A DNA stretch of 23,008 nucleotides from Wagnerdoeblera sp046292685. Its GTDB lineage: Bacteria > Pseudomonadota > Alphaproteobacteria > Rhodobacterales > Rhodobacteraceae. The notes under the pieces were generated by a model, which was not told the DNA's origin, ran no database searches, and saw only the letters and a list, made by a program, of their open reading frames with translations. Both the position numbers and the translations under genes were made by a program. Of this stretch, positions 1 to 10,018 are shown piece after piece. The number at the start of each line of letters is the position of its first letter. The first letter of the stretch is position 1. The stretch spans positions 1 to 23,008 of the forward strand of contig NZ_JBKBQM010000045.1 of NCBI RefSeq assembly GCF_046292685.1. The letters run 5' to 3'.

Positions 1-55
1 GCGGGGGGTTTTCCACCCCCCGCACCCCCCGGAGGATATTTGGACAAGGTGAAAG
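1..55 (+). repeat. Rhodobacteraceae-type intergenic repeat (hairpin plus conserved tail), copy 1
   Basis: Bases 1-9 and 15-23 form a perfect 9-bp stem (GCGGGGGGT / ACCCCCCGC) with a 5-base loop. This is followed by CCCCGGAGGATATTTGGACA and then AGGTGAAAGG. A second copy of the tail lies in the opposite direction near 6366-6399. From memory, hairpins followed by a GGAGnATATTTG-like tail are frequent at gene ends in this family. It may serve as the terminator of a gene lying left of the window, but that gene is not visible. Confidence 0.6.
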
Positions 56-742
56 GCAGGAGGGCCGTGCCGGGGAGGACGGGGAACGCGGCTTTGGCGC
101 TGGAATGACCCGCATCGCGGCGGGGCGGCGCGGGCGGGACGCGAAGGGTGTGGGTCGGGCGGCGATCCTGGCCGGGGATCGGCGGGGCGGTGCCGGCGTG
201 TGGCCGGGTGGACCCTCGGTCGGCGCGCAGGATCGGTCGGGCATCGGCGCGGGGGCGGTGCGGCGTTGGTCGCATGGCGCGGGCCGGCCGCGGCGGCGCC
301 TTGGGGTGGCATCGCCGCGTCTGGTTCCGCCGGGGTCGCCCGTTGCGGCCTTCCCGCGGGCAGATCGCCGCGACACGCCTGCCCTTGCCCCCGGGGGGCG
401 CCCGGGCCCGTGTGCGCCACGAGGCGCGTCTCGGCGATGATCCGTGCCCCGGGCTGTGCGCCGGGCGCATGGTTGCGCTGGTCGAGGCCTTGCGGCTGCA
501 CCAGCCCCGGCGCGAGATCGGGCGGTGGTCGGCCCACCCTGCCGGGCTGGTTGCAAGGTCTTCGCCGGCCCGAGGCGGCGAACGCCCGGCACGCCGGGCG
601 CCGGGAGGGCGATCACCCGAAGCAAGGCTCCGGCCGGTTCTTGCGGGGCGGGCGGATCGGGCGCAGGTCGCCTTGGCCCGGCGGGAGGGCAACGGGGCGG
701 CGGCGGCGCCGGAAGGCTTGACCCGGCGCCAGGGAGGGCGGA

Positions 743-789
743 CCGTGGCCCCCCGTGGCCCCCCGTGGCCCCCCGTGGCCCCCCGTGGC
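743..789 (+). repeat. 10-bp tandem repeat, unit CCCCGTGGCC, about 4.7 copies
   Basis: The unit CCCCGTGGCC occurs head to tail at 751, 761 and 771. A fourth copy at 781 is changed in its last base, and a partial copy begins at 743. The period is exactly 10 bp, close to one helical turn, and is not a multiple of three. It is therefore unlikely to encode a protein repeat. It lies in the gene-poor region upstream of nothing recognisable. Confidence 0.85.
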
Positions 790-1192
790 GCCGCGCTGGC
801 CGCCCGGGCACCGGCCTGCCTTGTGACGGAACCGGATCGGCGCACGGGCGCCGGGATGGCCGGACCTGCGGGGCCTGCCTGCTGCTCGAAGATCGACAGG
901 GGCGGGGCGCGATCCCCATGCCTCTGTCCGCGCGGCCTGCGGCGCCGGTTTCCGGCCGAAGGCGCGGGTCTGCGCCCGGTTTCCCGGCGCGACCCTGACC
1001 GTGGCGCCCGGCGGGCGAGCGCCGGGCCGCGCAAGACACCCGGCCGGAAATTGCCGGCTCGGGCCCCAGCGCCGGCGGCCTCGCGGCCCGACGGGTTGCA
1101 AGGCGAGATGTGTTAACGCTTCGTGAAGATGGTCGCGCAAGCCCTTGATATGGTTTGGGTCGCGGAATGTCCCTCGCAGGGACGGCACGAAG

Positions 1193-1214
1193 AAGGGCGC
1201 CCGGAGGCGCCCTT
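1193..1214 (-). terminator. Terminator hairpin of acnA
   Basis: A perfect 9-bp stem (AAGGGCGCC at 1193-1201 and GGCGCCCTT at 1206-1214) closes a 4-base loop. It lies 25 bases past the acnA stop codon. On the acnA strand the stem is followed by a short pyrimidine-rich CTTCTTCG stretch rather than a long U-run. The position and perfect stem make an intrinsic terminator likely. Confidence 0.75.
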
Positions 1215-1239
1215 TCGACCCGGTGTCCGGGGTCTCGGC

Positions 1240-3927
<2,688 letters not shown>

Positions 3928-3988
3928 GCGCGGGCCTCCTGGCTGGTGGGCGGTGTCCCTGGGCGCGGGGCGCAGGGAGTCGCGGTCG

Positions 3989-4006
3989 TTGTATGCAATT
4001 GTATGC
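3989..4006. promoter_or_regulatory. Direct repeat TTGTATGC upstream of acnA, possible operator
   Basis: Two perfect copies of TTGTATGC start at 3989 and 3999, a 10-bp period placing both on the same helix face. They sit in the AT-richest part of the acnA/DUF1223 divergent intergenic region. TACAAT-like hexamers on the acnA strand overlap the repeat, so it may cover the acnA promoter. No regulator can be named from sequence; GntR-type proteins do bind GTAT/ATAC-rich sites, but those are normally inverted repeats. Confidence 0.35.
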
Positions 4007-4195
4007 CAAAAATCCAGCCCCGTTCTGCGGCCGGTCGCGCCAATTCCTGCATGGACGCGCGGCCAAGCTGTGCGGCACCGGGCCGGGTGGGGTCAAGCGG
4101 TTTTGCGGCTCGCGCCGCCCTCGCAAATGCTTGATTGGCGGCAAGCGGGGGGGCAGGGTATGCACGCTGCACTGGCACAGGGGATGAGGCAGGGC

Positions 4196-4912
4196 ATGAC
4201 GGCAAGGCGCAAGGTAATGGCGGCGCTGGCGGTTGCGATGGCCGCGCTGGGGTCAGGGCCGGCGCTGGCTCAGACAGGCGGTGCGCCGGTGGTGGTGGAG
4301 CTGTTCACCTCGCAAGGCTGCGCCTCGTGCCCGCCGGCGGATGCGCTGATGGCCGACCTGGCTGCGCAACCCGGAGTGATCGCGCTGGCGCTGCATGTGG
4401 ATTACTGGGATTACCTCGGGTGGGAGGACATGTTCGCCGACCCGGCCTTTACCCAGCGCCAGAAACGCTATGCCCGCGCGGCCGGGGCCAAGATGATCTA
4501 TACCCCGCAGATGATCGTGGCCGGGGTGGACCGGATGCCGGGCAACCAGCCGGACGAGGTGATGGCGCGCATCGCCGCCCATGCCGCCCAGGCCCCTCGG
4601 GTGGCCTTGCAGGTGACGCGCGAAGAGGGCCGGGTGGTGATCGAGGCCACGGCCGAGCCGCCGTTGCAGAAAGGCGCCGTGGTGCAGCTGGTGCGCTATC
4701 GCCCGGAAGAAACCGTGACGATCACCCGGGGCGAAAACGCCGGGCGCGAGGTGCGCTATCACAACATCGTCACGGAATGGACCCCGGTCGCAGAATGGCC
4801 GGGCACGGGGCCGCTCCGGCTGGCGGCACAGGCCGACGGGCCGGCGCCGCTGGTGGTGATCGTGCAGGAGGCCGGGCCCGGGCCGGTGCTGGCGGCCGCA
4901 AGGCTGGACTGA
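4196..4912 (+). CDS. DUF1223 family secreted thioredoxin-like protein
   Basis: A 238-residue protein of the DUF1223 family, which has a thioredoxin-like fold and no firmly assigned substrate. Residues 1-25 form a signal peptide: a basic TARRK start, a hydrophobic stretch, then PALAQ at the probable cleavage site. It should act in the periplasm. The CxxC motif is C42-A-S-C45 within ELFTSQGCASCPPADAL, so a redox role is plausible. I chose the ATG at 4196 because GAGG lies 6 bases upstream and the signal peptide then begins correctly. In-frame ATGs at 4160 and 4184 are alternatives. The gene is divergent from acnA. Family membership is secure; function is not. Confidence 0.88.
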   Translation: MTARRKVMAALAVAMAALGSGPALAQTGGAPVVVELFTSQGCASCPPADALMADLAAQPGVIALALHVDYWDYLGWEDMFADPAFTQRQKRYARAAGAKMIYTPQMIVAGVDRMPGNQPDEVMARIAAHAAQAPRVALQVTREEGRVVIEATAEPPLQKGAVVQLVRYRPEETVTITRGENAGREVRYHNIVTEWTPVAEWPGTGPLRLAAQADGPAPLVVIVQEAGPGPVLAAARLD

Positions 4913-4955
4913 GCAGCGACACGGGGGGGCGCCGGGCAAGGGGGGCGCCGGTCTT

Positions 4956-5002
4956 GGGGGCATCGAGCCCCCGGCGACCGGCCGCGGGGCCTTGCCCCGC
5001 GG
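4956..5002. terminator. Two GC-rich hairpins between convergent genes
   Basis: A 6-bp stem GGGGGC/GCCCCC with loop ATCGA spans 4956-4972. A stronger 9-bp stem CCGCGGGGC/GCCCCGCGG with loop CTT spans 4982-5002. They lie between the stop of the DUF1223 gene and the stop of the MFS gene on the other strand. A role ending transcription from both sides is likely. There is no U-run, so termination may depend on structure or Rho. Confidence 0.5.
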
Positions 5003-5084
5003 GCCCCGGACGCGAGGCCGGACGGGCCAGGGATCGGGGCGGCGCTCGTGCGGGCGGGCTTGGCCGAAGCGGCGTCGAGGCGGG

Positions 5085-6326
5085 CTATTCCGCCGGTGCC
5101 CGCCGCGGGCCAATCGCCACGAGCCGCGTTTCGAACCCGGGCTGAGGATGGCGCGGCACCAGCAGCGCAAGGCAGAACGAGGTGCAGGCCATGCCCGCCG
5201 CCAGCAGGAACACCGAGGACGGCGAGACGATCCACAGATACCCCAGCGCCGCCGGCAGGAACACCGCCGCGATGTGGTTGATGGTAAAGGCCACCGCGGC
5301 CGTCGGCGCGAAATCGGCCGGATCGGCGATCTTCTGAAAATAGGTGCGCAGGTTGAAGCCCATCGCAAAGAACAGATGGTCGATGACGTAAAGCACCGCC
5401 GCCACCGTCATGCCCCAGCCGAACCACCACAACCCGCCATAGCACAGGAACACCGTCGCCAGCCCGGCATATTCGATCAGCATGGCGCGCTGTTCGCCGA
5501 AACGCCCGACGAAACGCCCGATCCAGGGCGCCACCAGCATGTTGGCAAGGTAGTTGAGCATGAACAGCGCCGTCAGCTGCGGCACGCCGAAGCCGAAGCG
5601 CTCCACCATCATGAAGGCGGCGAAGACCATGAAGATCTGCCGCCGCGCCCCGGCCATGAAGGTCAGCGCATAGTAAAGCCAGTAGCGCCGCCGCAGCACC
5701 ATCCGCCGCGCCTGTCGCACCGGCGCCTCGATCTGCGGAAAGGCCAGCATGCAGTACACCGCGATCAGCGCGGTCAACCCGCCCGACACCATGTAGACGG
5801 TGTTGTAGCTCAGCTCGAACCGGCTCCAGGTCAGCACGATCAGGCCATAGGCGGCCAGCGATGCCCCCGACCCCACAGCCACCAGCCGCCCGATCACCTG
5901 CGGCGCGCGGGCCTTGTCGATCCATTGCAGCTGCAACGACTGGTTGACGGTTTCGTAGTAATGGAACCCGACCGAGGCGATGAAGGTCACCACCAGCAGC
6001 CCCGCCACGCCGGTGAACCAGCCGGTGAGGGCCGAAAACACCCCCAGCACCAGCAGCGATACCAGCCCCAGCACCTGTTCGCGGATGAACAGCAGCAGCA
6101 CGATGACACCCACCGCCAGAAACCCGGGGATCTCGCGTACCGAATGCAGCCAGCCGATCTCGACCCCGGTAAAGCCCGCAGCCTCGATCACGTAGTTGTT
6201 CAGCAGCGCCGACCAGGTGGCAAAGGCAATCGGCATCGCCGCCGCCATCAGCGCCAGCAGGAATTCCGGCCGCCGGTGAAACGGCAACGCGCGGGCCTCG
6301 GCCAGAGAGATGCGGCGCAGGATCAT
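5085..6326 (-). CDS. MFS transporter
   Basis: A 413-residue integral inner-membrane protein of the major facilitator superfamily. Hydrophobic segments occur throughout, roughly 10-12 helices in total. They begin with FLLALMAAAMPIAFATW near residue 22 and continue through VGVIVLLLFI and VSLLVLGVFSALTG. A central basic loop near residues 210-225 (RQARRMVLRRRYW) fits the usual cytoplasmic link between two six-helix halves. The second half carries FMLNYLANMLVAPWIGRFVGRFG, resembling the loop between helices in MFS proteins. The ATG at 6326 has a GAAGGG site just upstream. The substrate cannot be read from the sequence or from the neighbours. The gene is convergent with DUF1223 and on the same strand as metG. 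Confidence 0.85.
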   Translation of the reverse strand: MILRRISLAEARALPFHRRPEFLLALMAAAMPIAFATWSALLNNYVIEAAGFTGVEIGWLHSVREIPGFLAVGVIVLLLFIREQVLGLVSLLVLGVFSALTGWFTGVAGLLVVTFIASVGFHYYETVNQSLQLQWIDKARAPQVIGRLVAVGSGASLAAYGLIVLTWSRFELSYNTVYMVSGGLTALIAVYCMLAFPQIEAPVRQARRMVLRRRYWLYYALTFMAGARRQIFMVFAAFMMVERFGFGVPQLTALFMLNYLANMLVAPWIGRFVGRFGEQRAMLIEYAGLATVFLCYGGLWWFGWGMTVAAVLYVIDHLFFAMGFNLRTYFQKIADPADFAPTAAVAFTINHIAAVFLPAALGYLWIVSPSSVFLLAAGMACTSFCLALLVPRHPQPGFETRLVAIGPRRAPAE

Positions 6327-6365
6327 GCCCTTCGCCTACGTCGCCGCGCGGGCAAAGAAAAGCTC

Positions 6366-6399
6366 CGCCTTTTCACCTTGCTCAAATATCCCCGCCGGA
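6366..6399 (-). repeat. Rhodobacteraceae-type intergenic repeat, copy 2
   Basis: Read on the minus strand this is CGGCGGGGATATTTGAGCA followed by AGGTGAAAAGG. It matches the tail of the repeat at 24-51 with only a few differences around GGATATTTG and CAAGGTGAAA. It lies between the stop of metG and the start of the MFS gene. It could be part of the metG 3' end signal. Confidence 0.6.
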
Positions 6400-6497
6400 G
6401 GCAGGGCACCGGGCGCCCGGCCCGCAGGTCCGGGCCGGACATCGACGCCGGGGGTCCGGGGGGCGTCCCCCGGCCGGGCCGGGACGGAACGGCGCAG

Positions 6498-6511
6498 GCC
6501 CCGTCCGGGGC
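6498..6511 (-). terminator. Possible metG terminator hairpin
   Basis: A 5-bp GC stem (GCCCC/GGGGC, 4-base loop) lies 22 bases past the metG stop. More GC-rich inverted sequence follows at 6420-6480, before the family repeat. There is no U-run directly after it, so the assignment is weak. Confidence 0.35.
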
Positions 6512-6533
6512 GGGCGCCCGGCGCCGCGCGGGC

Positions 6534-8252
6534 TCAGTCGCGTCGGCCGGCGAACCGGGTCTGCCACTCGGCCCGCTCCTCGTCGGTGATCTTGCGGAAC
6601 AGCACGTCGGGCGTGGTAAAGGCATGGCCGGCCGGCAGGCGGGTCAGCGCCGCGGCCACATCGTCGGGCCAGGCCCAGTCGTCGCAGTGCAGCGCCGCCA
6701 TCGTCGAGGCGGCGGCATCGGGGATGAAGGGCCGCGACAGGATGCAGTAGACCCGGATCAGGTTGAACGCCATGCGGATCATCGAGGCCGCAGCCTCGGG
6801 GTCGGTCTTGACGGCCGACCAGGGTGCGGCGGCCTGCAGGTATTCGTTGCCCGCCACCCAGATCGCGCGCAGCTCGGCCGCGGCCTTGCGCACCTCCATC
6901 GCCTCCATGTGCGATTCGTAGGCGCGCACCCGTTCGGTCAGGTCGGCCACGAACTCGGGCCCGACCGGCAGTTCCGGCCCGCCGGGGGGCAGCGCCTCGC
7001 CGAACTTCGAGCGGCAGAACTTGGTCACCCGGCTGATGAGGTTGCCCAGCACATCGGCCAGATCCTTGTTGACCGAGGCCTGGAAGTTTTCCCAGGTGAA
7101 TTCGCTGTCGGCACTTTCGGGCGCATGGCTGAGCAGCCACCAGCGCCAGTAATCCGCCGGCAGGATCGACAGCGCCTGATCCATGAACACCCCGCGCCCG
7201 CGCGAGGTGGAAAACTGGCCGCCGTCGTAGTTGAGGTAGTTGAACGACTTGATGTAGTCCACAAGCTTCCACGGCTCGCCCGAGCCAAGGATGGTGACCG
7301 GGAAGCTGAGCGTGTGGAAGGGCACGTTGTCCTTGCCCATGAACTGCGTGTAGGTCACATCGGCCGCGCCCTTGTCGGTGCGCCACCAGCGTTCCCAGTC
7401 GGCATCCGGGCGGCCTTGCGCGTCGGTCATCTCCTTGGCGCAGGCGATGTATTCGATGGGCGCATCGAACCAGACGTAGAACACCTTGCCGTCCATCCCC
7501 GTCCAGGGCGCGCCGGGGAATTGCGCGGGCACGCCCCAGTGCAGGTCGCGGGTGATGCCGCGGTCCTGCAACCCGTCGCCATCGTCGAGCCATTTCCGGG
7601 CGATCGAGGTGGTCAGCACCGGCCAGTCGGTCTTGCTGTCGATCCAGTCCGACAGCGCGGCGCGCATGTCGGACTGGCGCAGGTAAAGGTGCTTGGTCTC
7701 GCGCAGTTCCAGATCGGTCGAGCCCGAGATCACCGACCGCGGGTTGATGAGGTCCACCGGGTCGAGCTGCTTGGTGCAATTGTCGCACTGGTCGCCGCGG
7801 GCACTGTCGTAGCCGCAGTTGGGGCAGGTGCCCTCGATGTAGCGGTCGGGCAGAAAGCGGCCGTCGGCCACGGAATACATCTGCCGTTCGATCACTTCGC
7901 GGATCAGCCCGGCCTCGGCCAGGCGCAAGGCGAAATGCTGGGTCAGCGCGTGGTTCTGCGCGCTGGACGAGCGGCCGAAATGGTCGAAGCTGAGCCGGAA
8001 GCCGCGGGCGATTTCGGCCTGAACGGCGTGCATTTCGGCGCAATACTCGGCCACCGGCTTGCCGGCCTTGGCCGCGGCCAGCTCGGCCGGTGTGCCGTGT
8101 TCGTCGGTGGCGCACAGGAACAGCACCTCGTGCCCGCGCCCGCGCAGGTAGCGCGCGTAAAGGTCGGCCGGCAACTGGCTGCCCACCAGATTGCCCAGAT
8201 GCTTGATCCCGTTGATGTAGGGAATGGCGGAAGTGATCAGATGCCGTGCCAT
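6534..8252 (-). CDS. metG: Methionine--tRNA ligase
   Basis: Cytoplasmic class I synthetase that charges tRNA-Met with methionine. The HIGH-type motif is H18-L-G-N21 within PYINGIKHLGN. A zinc knuckle is formed by C143, C146, C156 and C159 (CPNCGYD and CDNC). The KMSKS loop is replaced by FSTSR at 347-351, a known variant in alphaproteobacterial enzymes. The 572-residue length covers the catalytic core and the anticodon-binding helical domain. The C-terminal EMAP/Trbp111-like tRNA-binding domain found in the longer E. coli enzyme is absent. The ATG at 8252 follows AAGGGGG. The gene is divergent from the RTX frame and upstream of the MFS gene, with about 200 bp between them. Confidence 0.97.
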   Translation of the reverse strand: MARHLITSAIPYINGIKHLGNLVGSQLPADLYARYLRGRGHEVLFLCATDEHGTPAELAAAKAGKPVAEYCAEMHAVQAEIARGFRLSFDHFGRSSSAQNHALTQHFALRLAEAGLIREVIERQMYSVADGRFLPDRYIEGTCPNCGYDSARGDQCDNCTKQLDPVDLINPRSVISGSTDLELRETKHLYLRQSDMRAALSDWIDSKTDWPVLTTSIARKWLDDGDGLQDRGITRDLHWGVPAQFPGAPWTGMDGKVFYVWFDAPIEYIACAKEMTDAQGRPDADWERWWRTDKGAADVTYTQFMGKDNVPFHTLSFPVTILGSGEPWKLVDYIKSFNYLNYDGGQFSTSRGRGVFMDQALSILPADYWRWWLLSHAPESADSEFTWENFQASVNKDLADVLGNLISRVTKFCRSKFGEALPPGGPELPVGPEFVADLTERVRAYESHMEAMEVRKAAAELRAIWVAGNEYLQAAAPWSAVKTDPEAAASMIRMAFNLIRVYCILSRPFIPDAAASTMAALHCDDWAWPDDVAAALTRLPAGHAFTTPDVLFRKITDEERAEWQTRFAGRRD

Positions 8253-8887
8253 GCGCGCCCCCTTGCGGTTCCGCTGCGCGGTTTAGACCATCCCACCGGC
8301 AGGGGAAACGGCTTTTTCTGCGCTTGCGCGCCTTGCACGACGTCATGGACAGATGCGCGGCGCAGGCGTAGGCCGACCGGGATTTCCTTGCCTTGTTCCC
8401 CCCGGCTGTGCGGGAGGTTTTCGTGCCGAGTTTCTTTTTCCTGTTTCCGTCCGATTCCAACCCGAATGGCGCGGCGCTCATGCTGGCCGATGCCGAGGCC
8501 ACCACGATCGTCGCGCAAGGCGTCTGGCTCGGGAACTCGGCCACGGTCGTCAGCGGCACCGGCGCGCGCCAGTCGGTGCAGGTGGCGGGCACCCTCAACT
8601 CGCGCGGGTTCTCGGCCATCTGGCTGGAGGCGCCCGACGCCCAGGTTCTGGTGGCGAAAACCGGCATGGTGCAAAGCGTCGGGTTCCAGTCGAACAGCAG
8701 CGCCATCACCACCAGCGGCCATGTGCTGAACGAAGGCAGCATCAGCGGCGGAACCGGCGTGGTGCTTTACCCTCGCGGGGCCGGGCCGGTGACCCTGGCC
8801 AATCACGGGCTGATTGCCGGGCTGGGCAACGCGGCCGGCGCGGCGGCGATCACGGTGCAGGTGCTGGCCGGCGCCAGCGGGCAATAG

Positions 8888-9865
8888 GTGCAGATCCTCA
8901 ACACCGGCACGCTGCAAGGCGCCACCGCAGGCAGCGGGCCGCGGATCGCCATCACCCACACCGCCAGTTTCGACTTGCAGCCGAAGTTCGACATCGTCAA
9001 CACCGGCACCGTGCTGGGGCGGATGCTGCTTGCCGCGCATGACGACCAGGTCGTCAATACCGGGTCGATCTTCGGCGACGTGCGCATGGGCGAAGGGTTG
9101 AACCGGCTGGAAAACCCCGGGCTGAGCCCGGGCGCGATCTGGGGCGGCTCGCAGAACGACACGCTGCTGCCGGGCGGGCAGGTGCAAGGCTATGTGCTGG
9201 CCGGCCCCGGCGGCGATCTGGTGGTGCTGACCGGGCAGGTGTCGGGCGAGGTCTATCTTGGCGACGGCGCAGATGCCCTGCAAGGCCAGGCAGGCGGGCG
9301 TGCCGGTGGTGGCATCTTCGGCGAAGGCGGCAGCGACCTGCTGATCGCAGGCCAGGCGGATGACCTGCTGGACGGCGGCAGCGGCAACGACACGCTGCAA
9401 GGCGGCGCCGGCGACGACACCTTGCGGGGGCAGCAAGGCAACGACCGGCTGTCCGGGGCTTCGGGCGACGATCTGATCGAGGGGGGCGCGGGGGCCGACC
9501 GCTTGTCGGGGCAGGGGGGCGACGACACGCTGAACGGTGGCGGCGGGCGCGACACGCTGTTTGGCGGGGCGGGCGCGGATGTGGTCGTCTTTTCCTCGGC
9601 CGCGGTCAGCCCGAACACCGCCGAGGCCGTGACGATCCGCGATTTCCGCCCCGGGTCCGACCTGATCGACCTGAGCGGCGTGGCGACCGGGCGGGTGTTC
9701 GTCGGGTCTGCAGCGCATACGGGCGGTGGCACCGCGTCGGTCCGCACGCAGCTTTCGGCCGGGACGACGCAGCTGCGGGTCGATGCCGATGGCGACGGTG
9801 TAACCGACATGCGCATCGTGCTGTCCGATCAGCCGGTGATCGGCGCGACCGACCTGGTGCTGTGA
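8888..9865 (+). CDS. C-terminal RTX calcium-binding portion downstream of the amber codon
   Basis: This 325-codon part carries the diagnostic region of RTX exoproteins: about ten GGxGxDxLx-type nonapeptides at its residues 147-232. These form a calcium-binding beta-roll in family members. It ends with a roughly 90-residue tail (VTIRDFRPGSDLIDLSG onwards) resembling the C-terminal domain found after RTX repeats in serralysin-like proteins. That tail usually holds the uncleaved type I secretion signal. The first codon, GTG at 8888, has no evident ribosome-binding site, and neither do internal ATGs at 9023 and 9086. Separate translation is therefore doubtful. No type I exporter genes lie nearby, and no catalytic domain is visible. 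It may be an extracellular structural or adhesion protein. Confidence 0.55.
   Translation: MQILNTGTLQGATAGSGPRIAITHTASFDLQPKFDIVNTGTVLGRMLLAAHDDQVVNTGSIFGDVRMGEGLNRLENPGLSPGAIWGGSQNDTLLPGGQVQGYVLAGPGGDLVVLTGQVSGEVYLGDGADALQGQAGGRAGGGIFGEGGSDLLIAGQADDLLDGGSGNDTLQGGAGDDTLRGQQGNDRLSGASGDDLIEGGAGADRLSGQGGDDTLNGGGGRDTLFGGAGADVVVFSSAAVSPNTAEAVTIRDFRPGSDLIDLSGVATGRVFVGSAAHTGGGTASVRTQLSAGTTQLRVDADGDGVTDMRIVLSDQPVIGATDLVL
9326..9583 (+). repeat. Ten tandem RTX nonapeptide repeats
   Basis: Coding repeats with a 27-bp period, encoding units such as GGSGNDTLQ, GGAGDDTLR, GASGDDLIE and GGGGRDTLF. The first two units and the last are less regular. Aspartates at the sixth position fit calcium coordination in a parallel beta-roll. 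Confidence 0.85.
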
Positions 9866-9925
9866 GGCTTTTCGGCCAGCCCGGCCGCATTGTCCGTTTC
9901 CGTGCCAGTCAAACACGAAAAACAC

Positions 9926-9957
9926 GCGCGCCGCCACCTGTTCGGGCAGCGGCGCGC
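9926..9957. terminator. Bidirectional terminator between the RTX frame and nrdJ
   Basis: A perfect 9-bp stem (GCGCGCCGC at 9926-9934, GCGGCGCGC at 9949-9957) encloses a 14-base loop. On the nrdJ strand it is followed by GTGTTTTTCGTGTTT, a good U-rich tail. On the other strand the tail GGTTCATTTGCTTT is weaker. The position between convergent stops fits termination of both genes, mainly of nrdJ. Confidence 0.75.
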
Positions 9958-10018
9958 GGTTCATTTGCTTTGCTGGCGTGCGGGCCGGGAGATGGCCCGG
10001 CCCTCCGCCCCTGGCGGG

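Larger units (their letters stand above)
1..1192. other. Gene-poor, very GC-rich region; no gene recognised
   Basis: I see no convincing gene here. Long open frames exist on both strands only because stop codons are rare at this base composition. Their translations are Arg/Gly/Pro-rich, with no domain, signal peptide or membrane segment, and no good ribosome-binding site at the possible starts. The segment holds a family-type hairpin repeat at its left edge and a 10-bp tandem repeat at 743-789. It also contains several GC-rich self-complementary stretches, such as the one near 1002-1032. Just downstream of acnA it becomes less GC-rich. It could be a decayed gene or intergenic DNA between the acnA terminator and whatever lies left of the window. 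Confidence 0.55.
8423..9865 (+). pseudogene. RTX-type calcium-binding protein frame interrupted by an amber codon
   Basis: One reading frame of 481 codons runs from GTG at 8423 to TGA at 9863-9865, broken only by TAG at 8885-8887 (codon 155). GGGAGG five bases before the GTG fixes the start. The first 154 codons hold short beta-helix-like repeats such as VLNEGSISGG and LANHGLIAG. The same style continues past the stop with ILNTGTLQG and VVNTGSIFGD, which shows both halves were one protein. The stop is flanked by CAA and CAG-type glutamine context, so a single CAG-to-TAG change is the simplest history. Alternatives are a sequencing error or amber suppression. As written, the product would be a 154-residue fragment without export signal or calcium repeats. 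Confidence 0.7.

Noticed and set aside
148..1116. Long plus-strand open frame (322 codons) in the left gene-poor region
   Set aside because: The translation is Arg/Gly/Pro-rich without domain or ribosome-binding site, includes an out-of-phase 10-bp repeat, and other frames on both strands are equally open because of the GC content.
6534..8252. Missing KMSKS motif in MetG as a possible defect
   Set aside because: FSTSR at the equivalent position is a known variant of this enzyme type; the HIGH-type motif and zinc ligands are intact.
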